Source: CALITV01 sp964415795
Lineage (GTDB): Bacteria; UBP6; UBA1177; JAKLFG01
Length of the DNA stretch: 64,000 nt
Assembly (NCBI GenBank): GCA_964415795.1
Contig: CAYQBN010000010.1
Span: forward strand, 1-64,000
Reading direction: 5' to 3'
Below, one piece after another: positions 51,883 to 60,374 of the stretch (position 1 is its first letter; each line of letters opens with the position of its first letter). A model generated the notes under the pieces. That model searched no databases. It saw only the letters and a program-made list of their open reading frames with translations, and was not told the DNA's origin. The position numbers were made by a program, and so were the translations under genes.

Positions 51883-53475
51883 CTATCGGCGCGTTGGTCG
51901 TGCACGACGATTTTCCACGAGGAAGAAGAGAAGGGTACCGCAGCTGCCACCCACGATGAGCCAAAGGACGATATTTCCCCAGAGAAGATAGGGGGTATCT
52001 AGGCGATATATCGGTATCGTCTCGACCAGCAGTCGCTCGGTAAATATCGGCGTCGCCACCGGCATTGAGCCGTCAGGAAGAATGACCCCTGATATCCCGG
52101 TGTTTGCCGCACGAACAATGGTGCGGCCCGTCTCGACGGCGCGGAAACGATAGAATGCCGCATGCTGAAAAGGAGCGGAACTATTGCCGAACCACGCGTC
52201 ATTGGTTATGCCGACGAGGAGATCGGCCCCATTCCGCACAAAGTCACGAACATTCTCGGAGAAAGTGCCATCGTAACAAATGAGCACGGCCGCCTTTGCA
52301 ATACCAAAATCATACACCGTATGTTCGGTACCGCGCGCGAAAGAGCCAACGGAACTCGGCACGATCGTCGTAAGCCCCACCGATTCCATGAAGGAACTCC
52401 ACGGAAGGTACTCGCCGAACGGCGCCAGTTTTATCTTGTCATACACTGCCGCAACGCGGTCCCCTTCGATGAAGCCCGCCGAGTTGTAATAGAGAGGATG
52501 AGAACGGTCGCTGAGATCGACGATGTCGAGGCCGACGATCTGTTTGGGGAACTGCGGAGCATCGGGGAAAAAGCGGCGCCATAACTTCCCGAAATCGTCA
52601 AATCCGCGCGGGATGCGGATCGGCATGGCCGCTTCGTGCCATATCACGAGGTCGGTATCGGAGGGCACTCGTTTCAAGAGATCGGTGAACCGTCCGACGA
52701 TCACCGGCAACTGATCGCTCTTGGCGTTGACCACTTCCTGCCCGAAGTTCGGCTGGAGAAGCGCCACCCGAATCTGTCTCACCGGCTCGGCGGATCGCAC
52801 CTCACTGAGGCGCCACATACTGTACCCCGTCATGACGAGGAACAAGACCGCGATGGCCACACTTTCCTTCACCCGCCGCTCTTTCCGGAAAGCCCATGTA
52901 TAAAAAAGGGAGGAAGCCCACACGATGAAAAAAGAAAGGAGATAGTTCGATCCCACCGCCGCCCACTGAAGAAAGAAGGCGTTGTCGTACTGCGAGTGCC
53001 CCACCGCCGCCCAAAAGAAGTCAACGGGGAAGAAGTTGCGTGACGCCTCGATGGTGGTCCACACGCCGGCAAGAAGTACCGGCGCCGCTTTACCGCGTCG
53101 TATCAGCCACTCACGGATGGCAATGAAAGGTACCCAGAAGAGGATCGATTCTCCACCCATCATGCCGAGAAGAAGAAGAAAGGTGAACACCGGTGCGATA
53201 CCGCCATAGGTATAGATGGCAAAGAACGCCCAGTAGAAGACGATAAGACTTGCCACGGCACAGACCGCCCACCCCCACCACAAACGACCCCGCAGGGACT
53301 CGAATCGATCGAGGAACAGGTACAAAAGAGGAAACACGGCATAGATGGTATAGGCACCGAACCAGCGGTGAAGAAGCATCGGCTCCGTTCCTCCCGGGAT
53401 GACGAGAGGGAAGCTGAGCCCATAGCAGGCCACGAAACCGAGAGCAAGAAGCGCGGTAACGAGACTACGCGGCAT
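51883..53475 (-). CDS. lnt: Apolipoprotein N-acyltransferase
   Basis: 530 residues: about eight transmembrane helices with a periplasmic nitrilase domain (about 230-490). The catalytic triad is visible as Glu in VIWHEAAMPI, Lys in YDKIKLAPFGEYLP and Cys in VLICYDGTF. The usual CYE is CYD here. Other family marks: GITNDAWFGNSSAPFQHAAFYRFRAVETGRTIVRAANTG in overlapping pieces. Lnt adds the third acyl chain to lipoproteins before Lol transport. Overlaps ybeY by 11 bases. Confidence 0.93.
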   Translation of the reverse strand: MPRSLVTALLALGFVACYGLSFPLVIPGGTEPMLLHRWFGAYTIYAVFPLLYLFLDRFESLRGRLWWGWAVCAVASLIVFYWAFFAIYTYGGIAPVFTFLLLLGMMGGESILFWVPFIAIREWLIRRGKAAPVLLAGVWTTIEASRNFFPVDFFWAAVGHSQYDNAFFLQWAAVGSNYLLSFFIVWASSLFYTWAFRKERRVKESVAIAVLFLVMTGYSMWRLSEVRSAEPVRQIRVALLQPNFGQEVVNAKSDQLPVIVGRFTDLLKRVPSDTDLVIWHEAAMPIRIPRGFDDFGKLWRRFFPDAPQFPKQIVGLDIVDLSDRSHPLYYNSAGFIEGDRVAAVYDKIKLAPFGEYLPWSSFMESVGLTTIVPSSVGSFARGTEHTVYDFGIAKAAVLICYDGTFSENVRDFVRNGADLLVGITNDAWFGNSSAPFQHAAFYRFRAVETGRTIVRAANTGISGVILPDGSMPVATPIFTERLLVETIPIYRLDTPYLLWGNIVLWLIVGGSCGTLLFFLVENRRARPTRR

Positions 53476-53932
53476 CACGGCCCCGGCGAGGAAGAAGCAT
53501 GGCGACGAGTTCTCTCTCGCGACGACGCATGATACGGCGGCGCGTCACGGTATCGTGGTCGTAGCCGATAAGATGAAGAAGACCGTGCACCAGCACTCGG
53601 GCCATCTCCCGTTCGAATGCCGTTCGATAGCGTGCGGCGTGCGACGCAACGATCGCAGGAGCAATGACAATGTCCCCCAAGAGGAATCCCGCATACCCGG
53701 CGCCTTCCCCCTCTCCCGCAGCGAACGAGATGACATCGGTCGCCCGGTCTATGCCACGCCACTCCCGGTTCATCTCTCGCATGTGATCGGCTTCGACAAA
53801 ACGGATCGCCACCTCCCACGGATCCCCGGAACGAAAACCTTCCGCAGTGAGGGTCTTTTTCACCCATCCTACTATCGCGTCCCGATCAAATGGGGAATTC
53901 ACTCCTCGTTCCTTGGCGAAGCCGATCCGCAT
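53465..53932 (-). CDS. ybeY: Endoribonuclease YbeY
   Basis: 155 residues. The zinc-binding HGLLHLIGYDH matches the family HGxLHLxGYDH, and NREWRGIDRATDVISFA is the second conserved block. YbeY acts in 16S rRNA 3' maturation and ribosome quality control. It starts one base after the pgpH stop with GGTGG upstream, and overlaps lnt. Confidence 0.95.
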   Translation of the reverse strand: MRIGFAKERGVNSPFDRDAIVGWVKKTLTAEGFRSGDPWEVAIRFVEADHMREMNREWRGIDRATDVISFAAGEGEGAGYAGFLLGDIVIAPAIVASHAARYRTAFEREMARVLVHGLLHLIGYDHDTVTRRRIMRRRERELVAMLLPRRGRDAA

Positions 53933-53933
53933 G

Positions 53934-56300
53934 TCACGCCACCGGTTGTTGATACTCTACGCGGGCATGATACTGACCAGAGAGCGTTTTCACGAAACTT
54001 TCCTTGATGAGCGAAAGATCGCGCATTGTGAGTGCACTTTCGGAAAGTTGCCCATCGTTGATGATCCGCTCCACGATATTGTGCACCCCTTCTTGTATCT
54101 TTTGATAGGTCTTTTCTTTCATGCTGCGTATCGCCGCCTCGACGCTGTCGGCAAGCATGATGAGCGCCACTTCCTTGCTTTGAGGCTTGGGCCCGGGATA
54201 ACGATACGGTTCTTCCGGCGTCTGAGGATCCCGCTGGATCGCCTTTTCATAGAAGAACTTCACGAGACCGGTCCCGTGGTGCTGTTGGATCGCCGCCTCT
54301 ATCCGATCGCCCAGTTTATAGTTTCGCGCGAGTTCGAGGCCATAGGTCACATGGTGGACGATGATACGCACCGATTCGAGAGTATCGAGCGAATCGTGGA
54401 TATTCGCGGTACCGCTTTGATTCTCCGTATAACAGTGCGGTGCATGCAGTTTCCCGATGTCGTGATAATACGCCATCACCTTACAGGCGAGCGGATTGAC
54501 CCGGATACGGCGCGCAGCGTCTTCGACCATCACGCCGACCATGAGGCTATGCTGATAGGAGCCGTTCGCTTCCGACACAAGACGAGCCATAAGCGGATGC
54601 TGCATCGAGGTGAGTTCAAGATAGGTGATATCGGTCGTATATCCAAAGAGCGTTTCCCAAAGCGGCAGAAGCCCCAGAAGGAGCAGCGCCGAGAGGATGC
54701 CGCTCGCGAAGGCGGTTGCCGAGGCACGGACGATATTCTCCCGTGGAAGGGACGAGTCAAGAAGAAAGATCAGGAATACAAGCACCACTTGGGCGCCGGC
54801 AAGCGAAAGGCTCACTCGCAGCGCGTGGCTCCGACGCTCCACATGAGTTATGAGGAACAGGTAAAACAACGAAGAGGCGGCATAGTAGGCGGGAAAATAG
54901 AAGTTGTCAGGGAACACGGCGGCGAACAGGAGCGTAAGCGTTATGAGGAAAAAGAGCGCCGTTTCCGTGTTGATGAGCAGGCGTACGGTCGCCACGATAA
55001 AGGGGAGAGGCAATAGAAAGTTGAAGACTCGCGAGTCCACCGTACCTATCCATTGGGAGAAGGGGACAGATACCGCGGTGATGAAGTAACTGAAAAGAAG
55101 AGCTAGGAGCGCGAGAACCGCCATAAGGAGAAGATCCTTGTTGCGTACGCTAAACTTGGAAACGCTTCTCCGGAATGCGAGATACCCGATTACCACGACG
55201 ACTGCGATGAACAAAAGATGTTCGATGAAGGAAAGGGCAAAGGGTTTTTCTCCCCGCCGTTCAACAATGGCACGAAATATCGCGAGATGACGCTTGGTGA
55301 TGCGCTCCCCCGGCCGCGCTATTATCTCTCCGTCTTTCACCTTGATGAACACCGGCGGTGTATTGCGCTCCACCTCTGCACGCGCCTGTTTGTTAGCCTC
55401 CTCGTCGAGAGCAAGGTTATCGACAAGAAACATCTCAGCGGCGGCGGCAATAAGCGCAAGTCCCTTCTCGGTAAAGAGATCCTCCTGCCCGAGCGCCTTT
55501 TGCGCCTTTTCGATCTCCGCCGGAAGAGAAGATGCGGAAATCACCCGATACCGAGGCCGTTGCACCGGCGCGGCAGATCCCTTTCTTACCATTATCTTAT
55601 CGAGTCGGTATCCCTCCCCGATACCGGAACGCAACAGATAATAACTGTCGATATGGCTCACGATGTCGAAGATCGCCTCTTCGATCTCGTACGAAAAGAA
55701 GGCTGACCGCAAAAGCGCAAATATCTCCTCCGGCACCGGAGCTCCGACCGCCTTCTCGAACGAGCGCCGTTCCTCTTCGAGCATAATGAACACCGCCCCA
55801 CGAAGGTTTTCGGGAATCAGATCGGGAAGATGCCGTTCGAGAGCATCTCGATAGGCCGCCATGAACTCGGCTGGGACCTCGTGTCCTCTGCCGACCCCTT
55901 TATCAATGAGCATTGCTACCGCCCGTTCGCGCATCGCGGCGAAGGCTCGACGAATGGCTCGATACCGATCGGTGTTGTCACGGTAGAGAAAGTTGCGCGG
56001 CACCTTGCCGAGGGCCATCTCCCGGTTTCGCGCCGTTGCCTCCTCGTCCACGACCTCATAATCGCGATCGGCACGGACGATGAACTTCATGACGCGTCCG
56101 ACATCGCTTTCCCGCGTCGGCAGGAAACTGATCGTCGTTTCAGGAATGGTTAGATAGGCGGCGATCGCCGAGAAAATGACGAGAACGAGAATTGCGGTAC
56201 GACGCGCAGGGAACCGCAGCCAGTCGTAGTAGCGATTCTTGAAACTCTCCCATCGCCGGTTCATCTCGCGGCCATGCTTAAAAGGTGCGCGTATCATCAT
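53934..56300 (-). CDS. pgpH: 7TM-HD family phosphodiesterase (PgpH-like)
   Basis: 788 residues. An N-terminal helix, a large extracytoplasmic 7TMR-HDED domain (about 60-340), seven transmembrane helices (about 350-540) and a cytoplasmic HD domain (about 570-740) with YQHSLMVGVMVEDAARR and YYHDIGKLHAPHCYTENQSG. PgpH enzymes degrade cyclic di-AMP in Firmicutes; Gram-negative members in phoH-pgpH-ybeY clusters are common but less well characterised. ATGA overlap with phoH. Confidence 0.9.
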   Translation of the reverse strand: MMIRAPFKHGREMNRRWESFKNRYYDWLRFPARRTAILVLVIFSAIAAYLTIPETTISFLPTRESDVGRVMKFIVRADRDYEVVDEEATARNREMALGKVPRNFLYRDNTDRYRAIRRAFAAMRERAVAMLIDKGVGRGHEVPAEFMAAYRDALERHLPDLIPENLRGAVFIMLEEERRSFEKAVGAPVPEEIFALLRSAFFSYEIEEAIFDIVSHIDSYYLLRSGIGEGYRLDKIMVRKGSAAPVQRPRYRVISASSLPAEIEKAQKALGQEDLFTEKGLALIAAAAEMFLVDNLALDEEANKQARAEVERNTPPVFIKVKDGEIIARPGERITKRHLAIFRAIVERRGEKPFALSFIEHLLFIAVVVVIGYLAFRRSVSKFSVRNKDLLLMAVLALLALLFSYFITAVSVPFSQWIGTVDSRVFNFLLPLPFIVATVRLLINTETALFFLITLTLLFAAVFPDNFYFPAYYAASSLFYLFLITHVERRSHALRVSLSLAGAQVVLVFLIFLLDSSLPRENIVRASATAFASGILSALLLLGLLPLWETLFGYTTDITYLELTSMQHPLMARLVSEANGSYQHSLMVGVMVEDAARRIRVNPLACKVMAYYHDIGKLHAPHCYTENQSGTANIHDSLDTLESVRIIVHHVTYGLELARNYKLGDRIEAAIQQHHGTGLVKFFYEKAIQRDPQTPEEPYRYPGPKPQSKEVALIMLADSVEAAIRSMKEKTYQKIQEGVHNIVERIINDGQLSESALTMRDLSLIKESFVKTLSGQYHARVEYQQPVA

Positions 56301-56947
56301 TGCCCATACGCCTCAAGAATGCGACCTACCATATCGGCTCTCACAATGTCGGCACGGCCGAGTCTCACCACCGCCACCCCGGGGATTCCCTCGAAACGCT
56401 TGAGGGCATCGACCAAACCGTTCTCGTTGCCCACAAGGTCATGCTGCGAAGAATCGCCGGCGATGACCATGCGGCTTCCCTCCCCAAAGCGGGTAAGGAA
56501 CATCTTCATCTGTGCCGGCGTGGTGTTCTGCGCCTCGTCGAGCACCACGAAACTACGCCGGAGCGTTCTGCCGCGCATGAACGCGAGGGGAATGACCTCT
56601 ACGCGGCGTTCATGAATGAGCCGTGCCGATTCTTCGAAAGTAAAGAAACTCTCTATCGCATCGAAGAGCGGCCGCAGGTATGGGTCTATCTTCTCTTCGA
56701 GCGATCCCGGCAAAAAGCCCAACCGTTCCCCTGCCTCGACCGCGGGACGCGTAAGGACCATACGATCGACGCGCCCTTCCCGAAGGAACTTCACGGCGAG
56801 CGCAGCGGCAAGAAACGTCTTCCCCGTTCCGGCGGGACCATCCACAAAAACGATCTCGTGCCGCTCGACCGCCTCCGCAAAGGCATCCTGACCGTCGGTG
56901 CGGGGTTTCACGAGGGCACGATCCTTATCTCGCAGGATGGCATCCAT
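56297..56947 (-). CDS. phoH: PhoH-family ATPase
   Basis: 216 residues. Walker A is DGPAGTGKTFLA and Walker B VVLDEAQNTTPAQMKMFLTR, both close to the PhoH consensus; RMVLTRPAVEAGERLGFLPG is a further hallmark. It lacks the longer N-terminus of many PhoH proteins. Probably RNA-related. Sits between ispD (one-base gap) and pgpH (overlap). Confidence 0.94.
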   Translation of the reverse strand: MDAILRDKDRALVKPRTDGQDAFAEAVERHEIVFVDGPAGTGKTFLAAALAVKFLREGRVDRMVLTRPAVEAGERLGFLPGSLEEKIDPYLRPLFDAIESFFTFEESARLIHERRVEVIPLAFMRGRTLRRSFVVLDEAQNTTPAQMKMFLTRFGEGSRMVIAGDSSQHDLVGNENGLVDALKRFEGIPGVAVVRLGRADIVRADMVGRILEAYGQ

Positions 56948-56948
56948 T

Positions 56949-57641
56949 TTACCCGATCCTCCCCTGACGATACAATGCCTCGGCGAACGACAGATCGACC
57001 GGCACGGTTATCTTGAAGTTATCGAGACCACTCTCTACCACAGATACTCGCTCTCCCAATGCAAGAACCAGACGGACATCATCGGTTGTAGTGCCCCCTC
57101 GCTCGCGAAAATGCTCGTGCGCTCTCCGAAGAAGGCCGTATCGGAATCCCTGCGGCGTCTGCGCGTGCCACATGAGGGATCGGTCGGGTATCCGGAGGAC
57201 CTCTCCACCATCGACCTCATAAAGGGTATCGACGGCACGCGCCGCGGCGACCGCCGCTCCCTGTTCTTGAGCCACGCGCGCCACCTCCGCGACAACCACT
57301 TCAGAGACAAACGGACGCACGACATCGTGCATGAGAAGCACCGAATCCCCATGCCCCTCCTGCAGATACTCAAGCGCGTTCCACACTGAATCGTGACGCT
57401 CGGCTCCACCTTCGATCACCCCAAACAATTTGGGAAGACCGGCGAGGCGCTCACGGTAGGGACCGGAACGGCCCGCGGGCGTAACGAACAGGATAGCGTC
57501 CACACAGCGGAACGCCGCGAACCGTTCGGCAGTGATAAAGAATATCTCCTTCCCGTTGAGCACCAGTTCCTGCTTGGGGATCCCTACCCCCATCCGCAAT
57601 CCCTTTCCGGCGGCAAGAAGTACCGCAACCACCCGTGTCAT
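56949..57641 (-). CDS. ispD: 2-C-methyl-D-erythritol 4-phosphate cytidylyltransferase
   Basis: 230 residues. LLAAGKGLRMG is the CTP-binding loop; MHDVVRPFV, TLYEVDGG and TTTDDV follow; DNFKITVPVDLSFAEALY is the C-terminal signature. It makes CDP-ME in the MEP isoprenoid pathway. The family usually has HDAARP; here it is HDVVRP. First gene after the promoter at 57682-57709, leading ispD-phoH-pgpH-ybeY-lnt. Confidence 0.96.
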   Translation of the reverse strand: MTRVVAVLLAAGKGLRMGVGIPKQELVLNGKEIFFITAERFAAFRCVDAILFVTPAGRSGPYRERLAGLPKLFGVIEGGAERHDSVWNALEYLQEGHGDSVLLMHDVVRPFVSEVVVAEVARVAQEQGAAVAAARAVDTLYEVDGGEVLRIPDRSLMWHAQTPQGFRYGLLRRAHEHFRERGGTTTDDVRLVLALGERVSVVESGLDNFKITVPVDLSFAEALYRQGRIG

Positions 57642-57681
57642 AACTCGCTTTCGTCAGAGGTGTACCGTTGCCAACGGGGCG

Positions 57682-57709
57682 ATTATAGTGGCTAAGCGGA
57701 CCAAAGCAA
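57682..57709 (-). promoter_or_regulatory. Promoter for the ispD-lnt operon
   Basis: Minus strand TTGCTT (57704-57709), 16 bases, TATAAT (57682-57687). Start expected about 35 bases before the ispD ATG. The surrounding 117-base intergenic stretch also holds a short inverted repeat (57666-57678) but no clear terminator. Confidence 0.75.
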
Positions 57710-57758
57710 CTTTTCGGACACCAGAGAAAAGTGAGAAGTCGGTTAAGAGGATCGAGGA

Positions 57759-60227
57759 CTATCGCACACAGCGAACGGCGCCAGCCAGACCTTTCATTTG
57801 AGAACCGACCGATCCGCCGATAGTCACATAGTACGCGGCTCCGAGGGCATCGGGACGGGTGGTAGAAGACCAGAAGGGATAGGAGGAAAGACCGGGGAAA
57901 TTCTCCGGGATGGTGGGCCATGTCCGGTCATACATCGTCCGCAGTTCGTTGACATTGGGAAGGCGCCAATCGGTGAATCCTCCGAAGGTACCGTTCTCGC
58001 AGTAATCGAGCGCACCCTTCCAATCGCTCACCGGCGTCACCTCGCTATACCAGTAGTCGCCGGTCCACATGAGACCGGTCTCGTCGTCAACAAAGACCTT
58101 CGCGCCACCGCGCATCTGTTCGGTAAAGGTCTTGCCGCCGCCTTTTGCCGGGAAGAATGTTCCGCGAACGCAGATAGCTTTGTACTGGTTCGTCTTCGGA
58201 GCAGGCTGGATCGTACCGATGGCAAAATAGACCGCCCATGCGCTCGTCGTCGGATTGGCCTGATTTTCAGTGGCGGTCCAAAAATAAGTTGATTCGAACA
58301 TAATGAAGGCACTCTCGGGAACCATTGGAGAAACGCCACTGTAGTCAATGATGCTTTCAAGTTCTTTATCGGTCGGCAGACGCCAGTCGCTGTAGCCTCC
58401 CGTCATCGAATTCTCACAGTAGGCCATCGCCTGATCCCATGTGCAATAGGACTGGCCATCACAGTCGCTATAGACCTGTGGCACCATCTGATGCCACTGG
58501 AGACCGGTATAGGCATCCTCGACCACATCGGTAACCACCATGGCGATGTTCTTGCCAGCGCCACCGTACAGGGCATCTTGGCCGTAGAAGTCGGAACCAG
58601 ATTGTGGGCAGGGGTCGAGATTGCCAGTGTCGCTGAAACAGCCCATTTGTGCCGTGTCGGGGATATAGTTACCCTTGAGATAACATCCTCCCTCCGGTCC
58701 CAGAACATAGGCTGTACCCCCGAAACAGGTCTGGCCGCCGTAGATGCAATAATTTACATCGTAGCCGTCACACGAATAGTTACAAGAAGCAGACCCTCCG
58801 GTAAACTGGCCATTAATATCGGCACAACTCTTCATGCCACCGTCACAGGTTTCCGGATTCGGGCCCCCGACATCAAGAATACCGTTCCCGCACACCGGGA
58901 CATAGACATCCTCGTCTGGCATGGGCGTATCGTCGAAAATATCATCGTCGGGCACCACAAAGTCGTCGTCCGGGACCCATTTCATACCGCCGGTAAGGGT
59001 GCGATTCCCCAGCGGCGCATCGGCGGTGATATCGGCATCGAGAAGCCCCGTATCGGTATGAAGGGTGAAGACTATCGTCATGTTGCCGAACTTCTGAGTG
59101 TTACCCTCCCAATAGGTATACTGTCCCGTGTAGGTGTGCCCTGAAAAACCACCTCCCTCATGGGACATATAGAACTCGCTATACTGGTTGAAACTCATGT
59201 CTATCATGTAGGCCGCACTGCGGCTATCGTACATGATAGAAATATGGTCGGCACCACCGTTGAAATCCCATTCGCCGAGCAGATCCTGCGGATCAAGGAC
59301 GACATCTTCATCGGGAGTCTCGTCGGAGACATCATCGGCGAACTCGTCAGGAGCTGTATCGGCCCCCCCCTCTGGCTCAAGGAGATCGTCGTCCTGAGGC
59401 ATCGGCTCATCGACCGTTATCGAATCATCGTCGTTGTCGTGCAGACCACAAGCAACGACTTCTGCTTCACACTCTCTGTCGGCACATTCTTGGCACTCTT
59501 GGGTCAGCTGACCCGACATGCAGAGATCACCGCACTTTTCAGCAGCACAGGTTCGCAGGGCATCGAACTGTTTCTGGGCCTCGAATGTTCCCTGAGATCG
59601 GCAATGGTTTGCACAGACAAGGTCCATGCCGCACGGCATTGCACAGTTTATGAGTTCAACACAGTTCCCGTCGCCCGGTTTAACGACATATACCACGAAA
59701 TTGGAGAAGTGCTGAGCCTGTCCCATGATCGGGTCCCCTGCTGCGGCCGCCATAATGGGATCACCTGCCATGATGGGATCACCGGCCGCGGTGATCATGA
59801 TAGGATCTCCTGCTGCCGCGGTGCCTACGGCATAGAGGCCGTTGCCGTAGCCGGCCGAGTGCCACGCTCCGTCGCGTTCGACCGCAATGACCGCCACTGC
59901 CCCTTCCTCTTTTGCCTCCGAAAGCTTTATGGTCATCGTCACCGGTTTCTTGAACTCAAGGCCATCGGGACCGAAATCCCACACCGCGCTGTAGAGATTC
60001 TCACCTTTTTTATCGGTCTTTTCTATGGTGATCTCGGTGTCCACTTCAAGAGCACCTGCCGGTATCTCTATCTTTGCATCTCCCGACGGCGTCTCGACAG
60101 TTCCTCCCTCCTCGGCCTTGATAATCTTTTTTACCGATTCGGGTTTTGTCGAATCTTTCTCACAACCGCCCCCAAAAAGTAAAAGAAGAACAAGGGCACA
60201 TGCACTTACCGTTCTCGACATCTGCAT
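57759..60227 (-). CDS. ZU5/Cys-rich/DUF1566 multidomain lipoprotein
   Basis: 822 residues from ATG 60227, preceded by GGAGGAG. Signal ends GGGC with Glu at +2. A ZU5-like domain (about 30-130, VETPSGDAKIEIPAGAL) is followed by GDPIM repeats, a helical Cys-rich region (CVELINCAMPCGMDLVCANHC), an acidic linker, a beta domain and a DUF4215-like motif. Two DUF1566/Lcl modules end the protein (GGYSDWRLPTDKELESI and GGFTDWRLPNVNELRTM). This modular style is frequent in surface proteins of uncultured deltaproteobacteria-like organisms; the ligands are unknown. It is the only gene in its unit. Confidence 0.85.
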   Translation of the reverse strand: MQMSRTVSACALVLLLLFGGGCEKDSTKPESVKKIIKAEEGGTVETPSGDAKIEIPAGALEVDTEITIEKTDKKGENLYSAVWDFGPDGLEFKKPVTMTIKLSEAKEEGAVAVIAVERDGAWHSAGYGNGLYAVGTAAAGDPIMITAAGDPIMAGDPIMAAAAGDPIMGQAQHFSNFVVYVVKPGDGNCVELINCAMPCGMDLVCANHCRSQGTFEAQKQFDALRTCAAEKCGDLCMSGQLTQECQECADRECEAEVVACGLHDNDDDSITVDEPMPQDDDLLEPEGGADTAPDEFADDVSDETPDEDVVLDPQDLLGEWDFNGGADHISIMYDSRSAAYMIDMSFNQYSEFYMSHEGGGFSGHTYTGQYTYWEGNTQKFGNMTIVFTLHTDTGLLDADITADAPLGNRTLTGGMKWVPDDDFVVPDDDIFDDTPMPDEDVYVPVCGNGILDVGGPNPETCDGGMKSCADINGQFTGGSASCNYSCDGYDVNYCIYGGQTCFGGTAYVLGPEGGCYLKGNYIPDTAQMGCFSDTGNLDPCPQSGSDFYGQDALYGGAGKNIAMVVTDVVEDAYTGLQWHQMVPQVYSDCDGQSYCTWDQAMAYCENSMTGGYSDWRLPTDKELESIIDYSGVSPMVPESAFIMFESTYFWTATENQANPTTSAWAVYFAIGTIQPAPKTNQYKAICVRGTFFPAKGGGKTFTEQMRGGAKVFVDDETGLMWTGDYWYSEVTPVSDWKGALDYCENGTFGGFTDWRLPNVNELRTMYDRTWPTIPENFPGLSSYPFWSSTTRPDALGAAYYVTIGGSVGSQMKGLAGAVRCVR
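59724..59810 (-). repeat. GDPIM pentapeptide-coding repeats
   Basis: Four copies of a GDPIM-coding 15-mer, spaced 27, 18 and 27 bases apart with Ala-rich spacers, within the ZU5/DUF1566 lipoprotein gene. Third-codon differences between copies (for example atgatgggatcacc against ataatgggatcacc in plus-strand text) show that they are not recent perfect duplicates. Confidence 0.9.
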
Positions 60228-60271
60228 GATCTCCTCCACATTAAGAAGACATTTCGATGACAACACCGCTC

Positions 60272-60299
60272 ACTTTACCATTAAAGAGTCAAAAAGCAA
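60272..60299 (-). promoter_or_regulatory. Possible promoter for the DUF1566 lipoprotein
   Basis: Minus strand TTGCTT (60294-60299), 16 bases, TAAAGT (60272-60277); start about 38 bases before the ATG. Same -35 and spacing as the ispD promoter. Confidence 0.45.
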
Positions 60300-60339
60300 T
60301 GCATCAAGACAGTGGACTCACATTTTTATTCACCGATGG

Positions 60340-60367
60340 TTGACAAGAGACATTCTTATCCTAGAGT
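60340..60367 (+). promoter_or_regulatory. Promoter adjoining the thiH start codon
   Basis: TTGACA (60340-60345), 16 bases, TAGAGT (60362-60367); only seven bases separate the -10 from the ATG at 60375, so the message would be leaderless or nearly so. Its TTGACAAGAGA core matches the promoter at 12489. Confidence 0.55.
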
Positions 60368-60374
60368 AAGAAGC

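Noticed and set aside
57666..57678. An operator or terminator formed by the CCGTT/AACGG inverted repeat before ispD
   Set aside because: The stem is only five bases and lacks a T-run; its position near the transcription start is suggestive but not enough to call.
59724..59810. GDPIM repeats considered as a CRISPR-like array
   Set aside because: Units are short, in frame, unevenly spaced and inside a clear gene, with no cas genes nearby.
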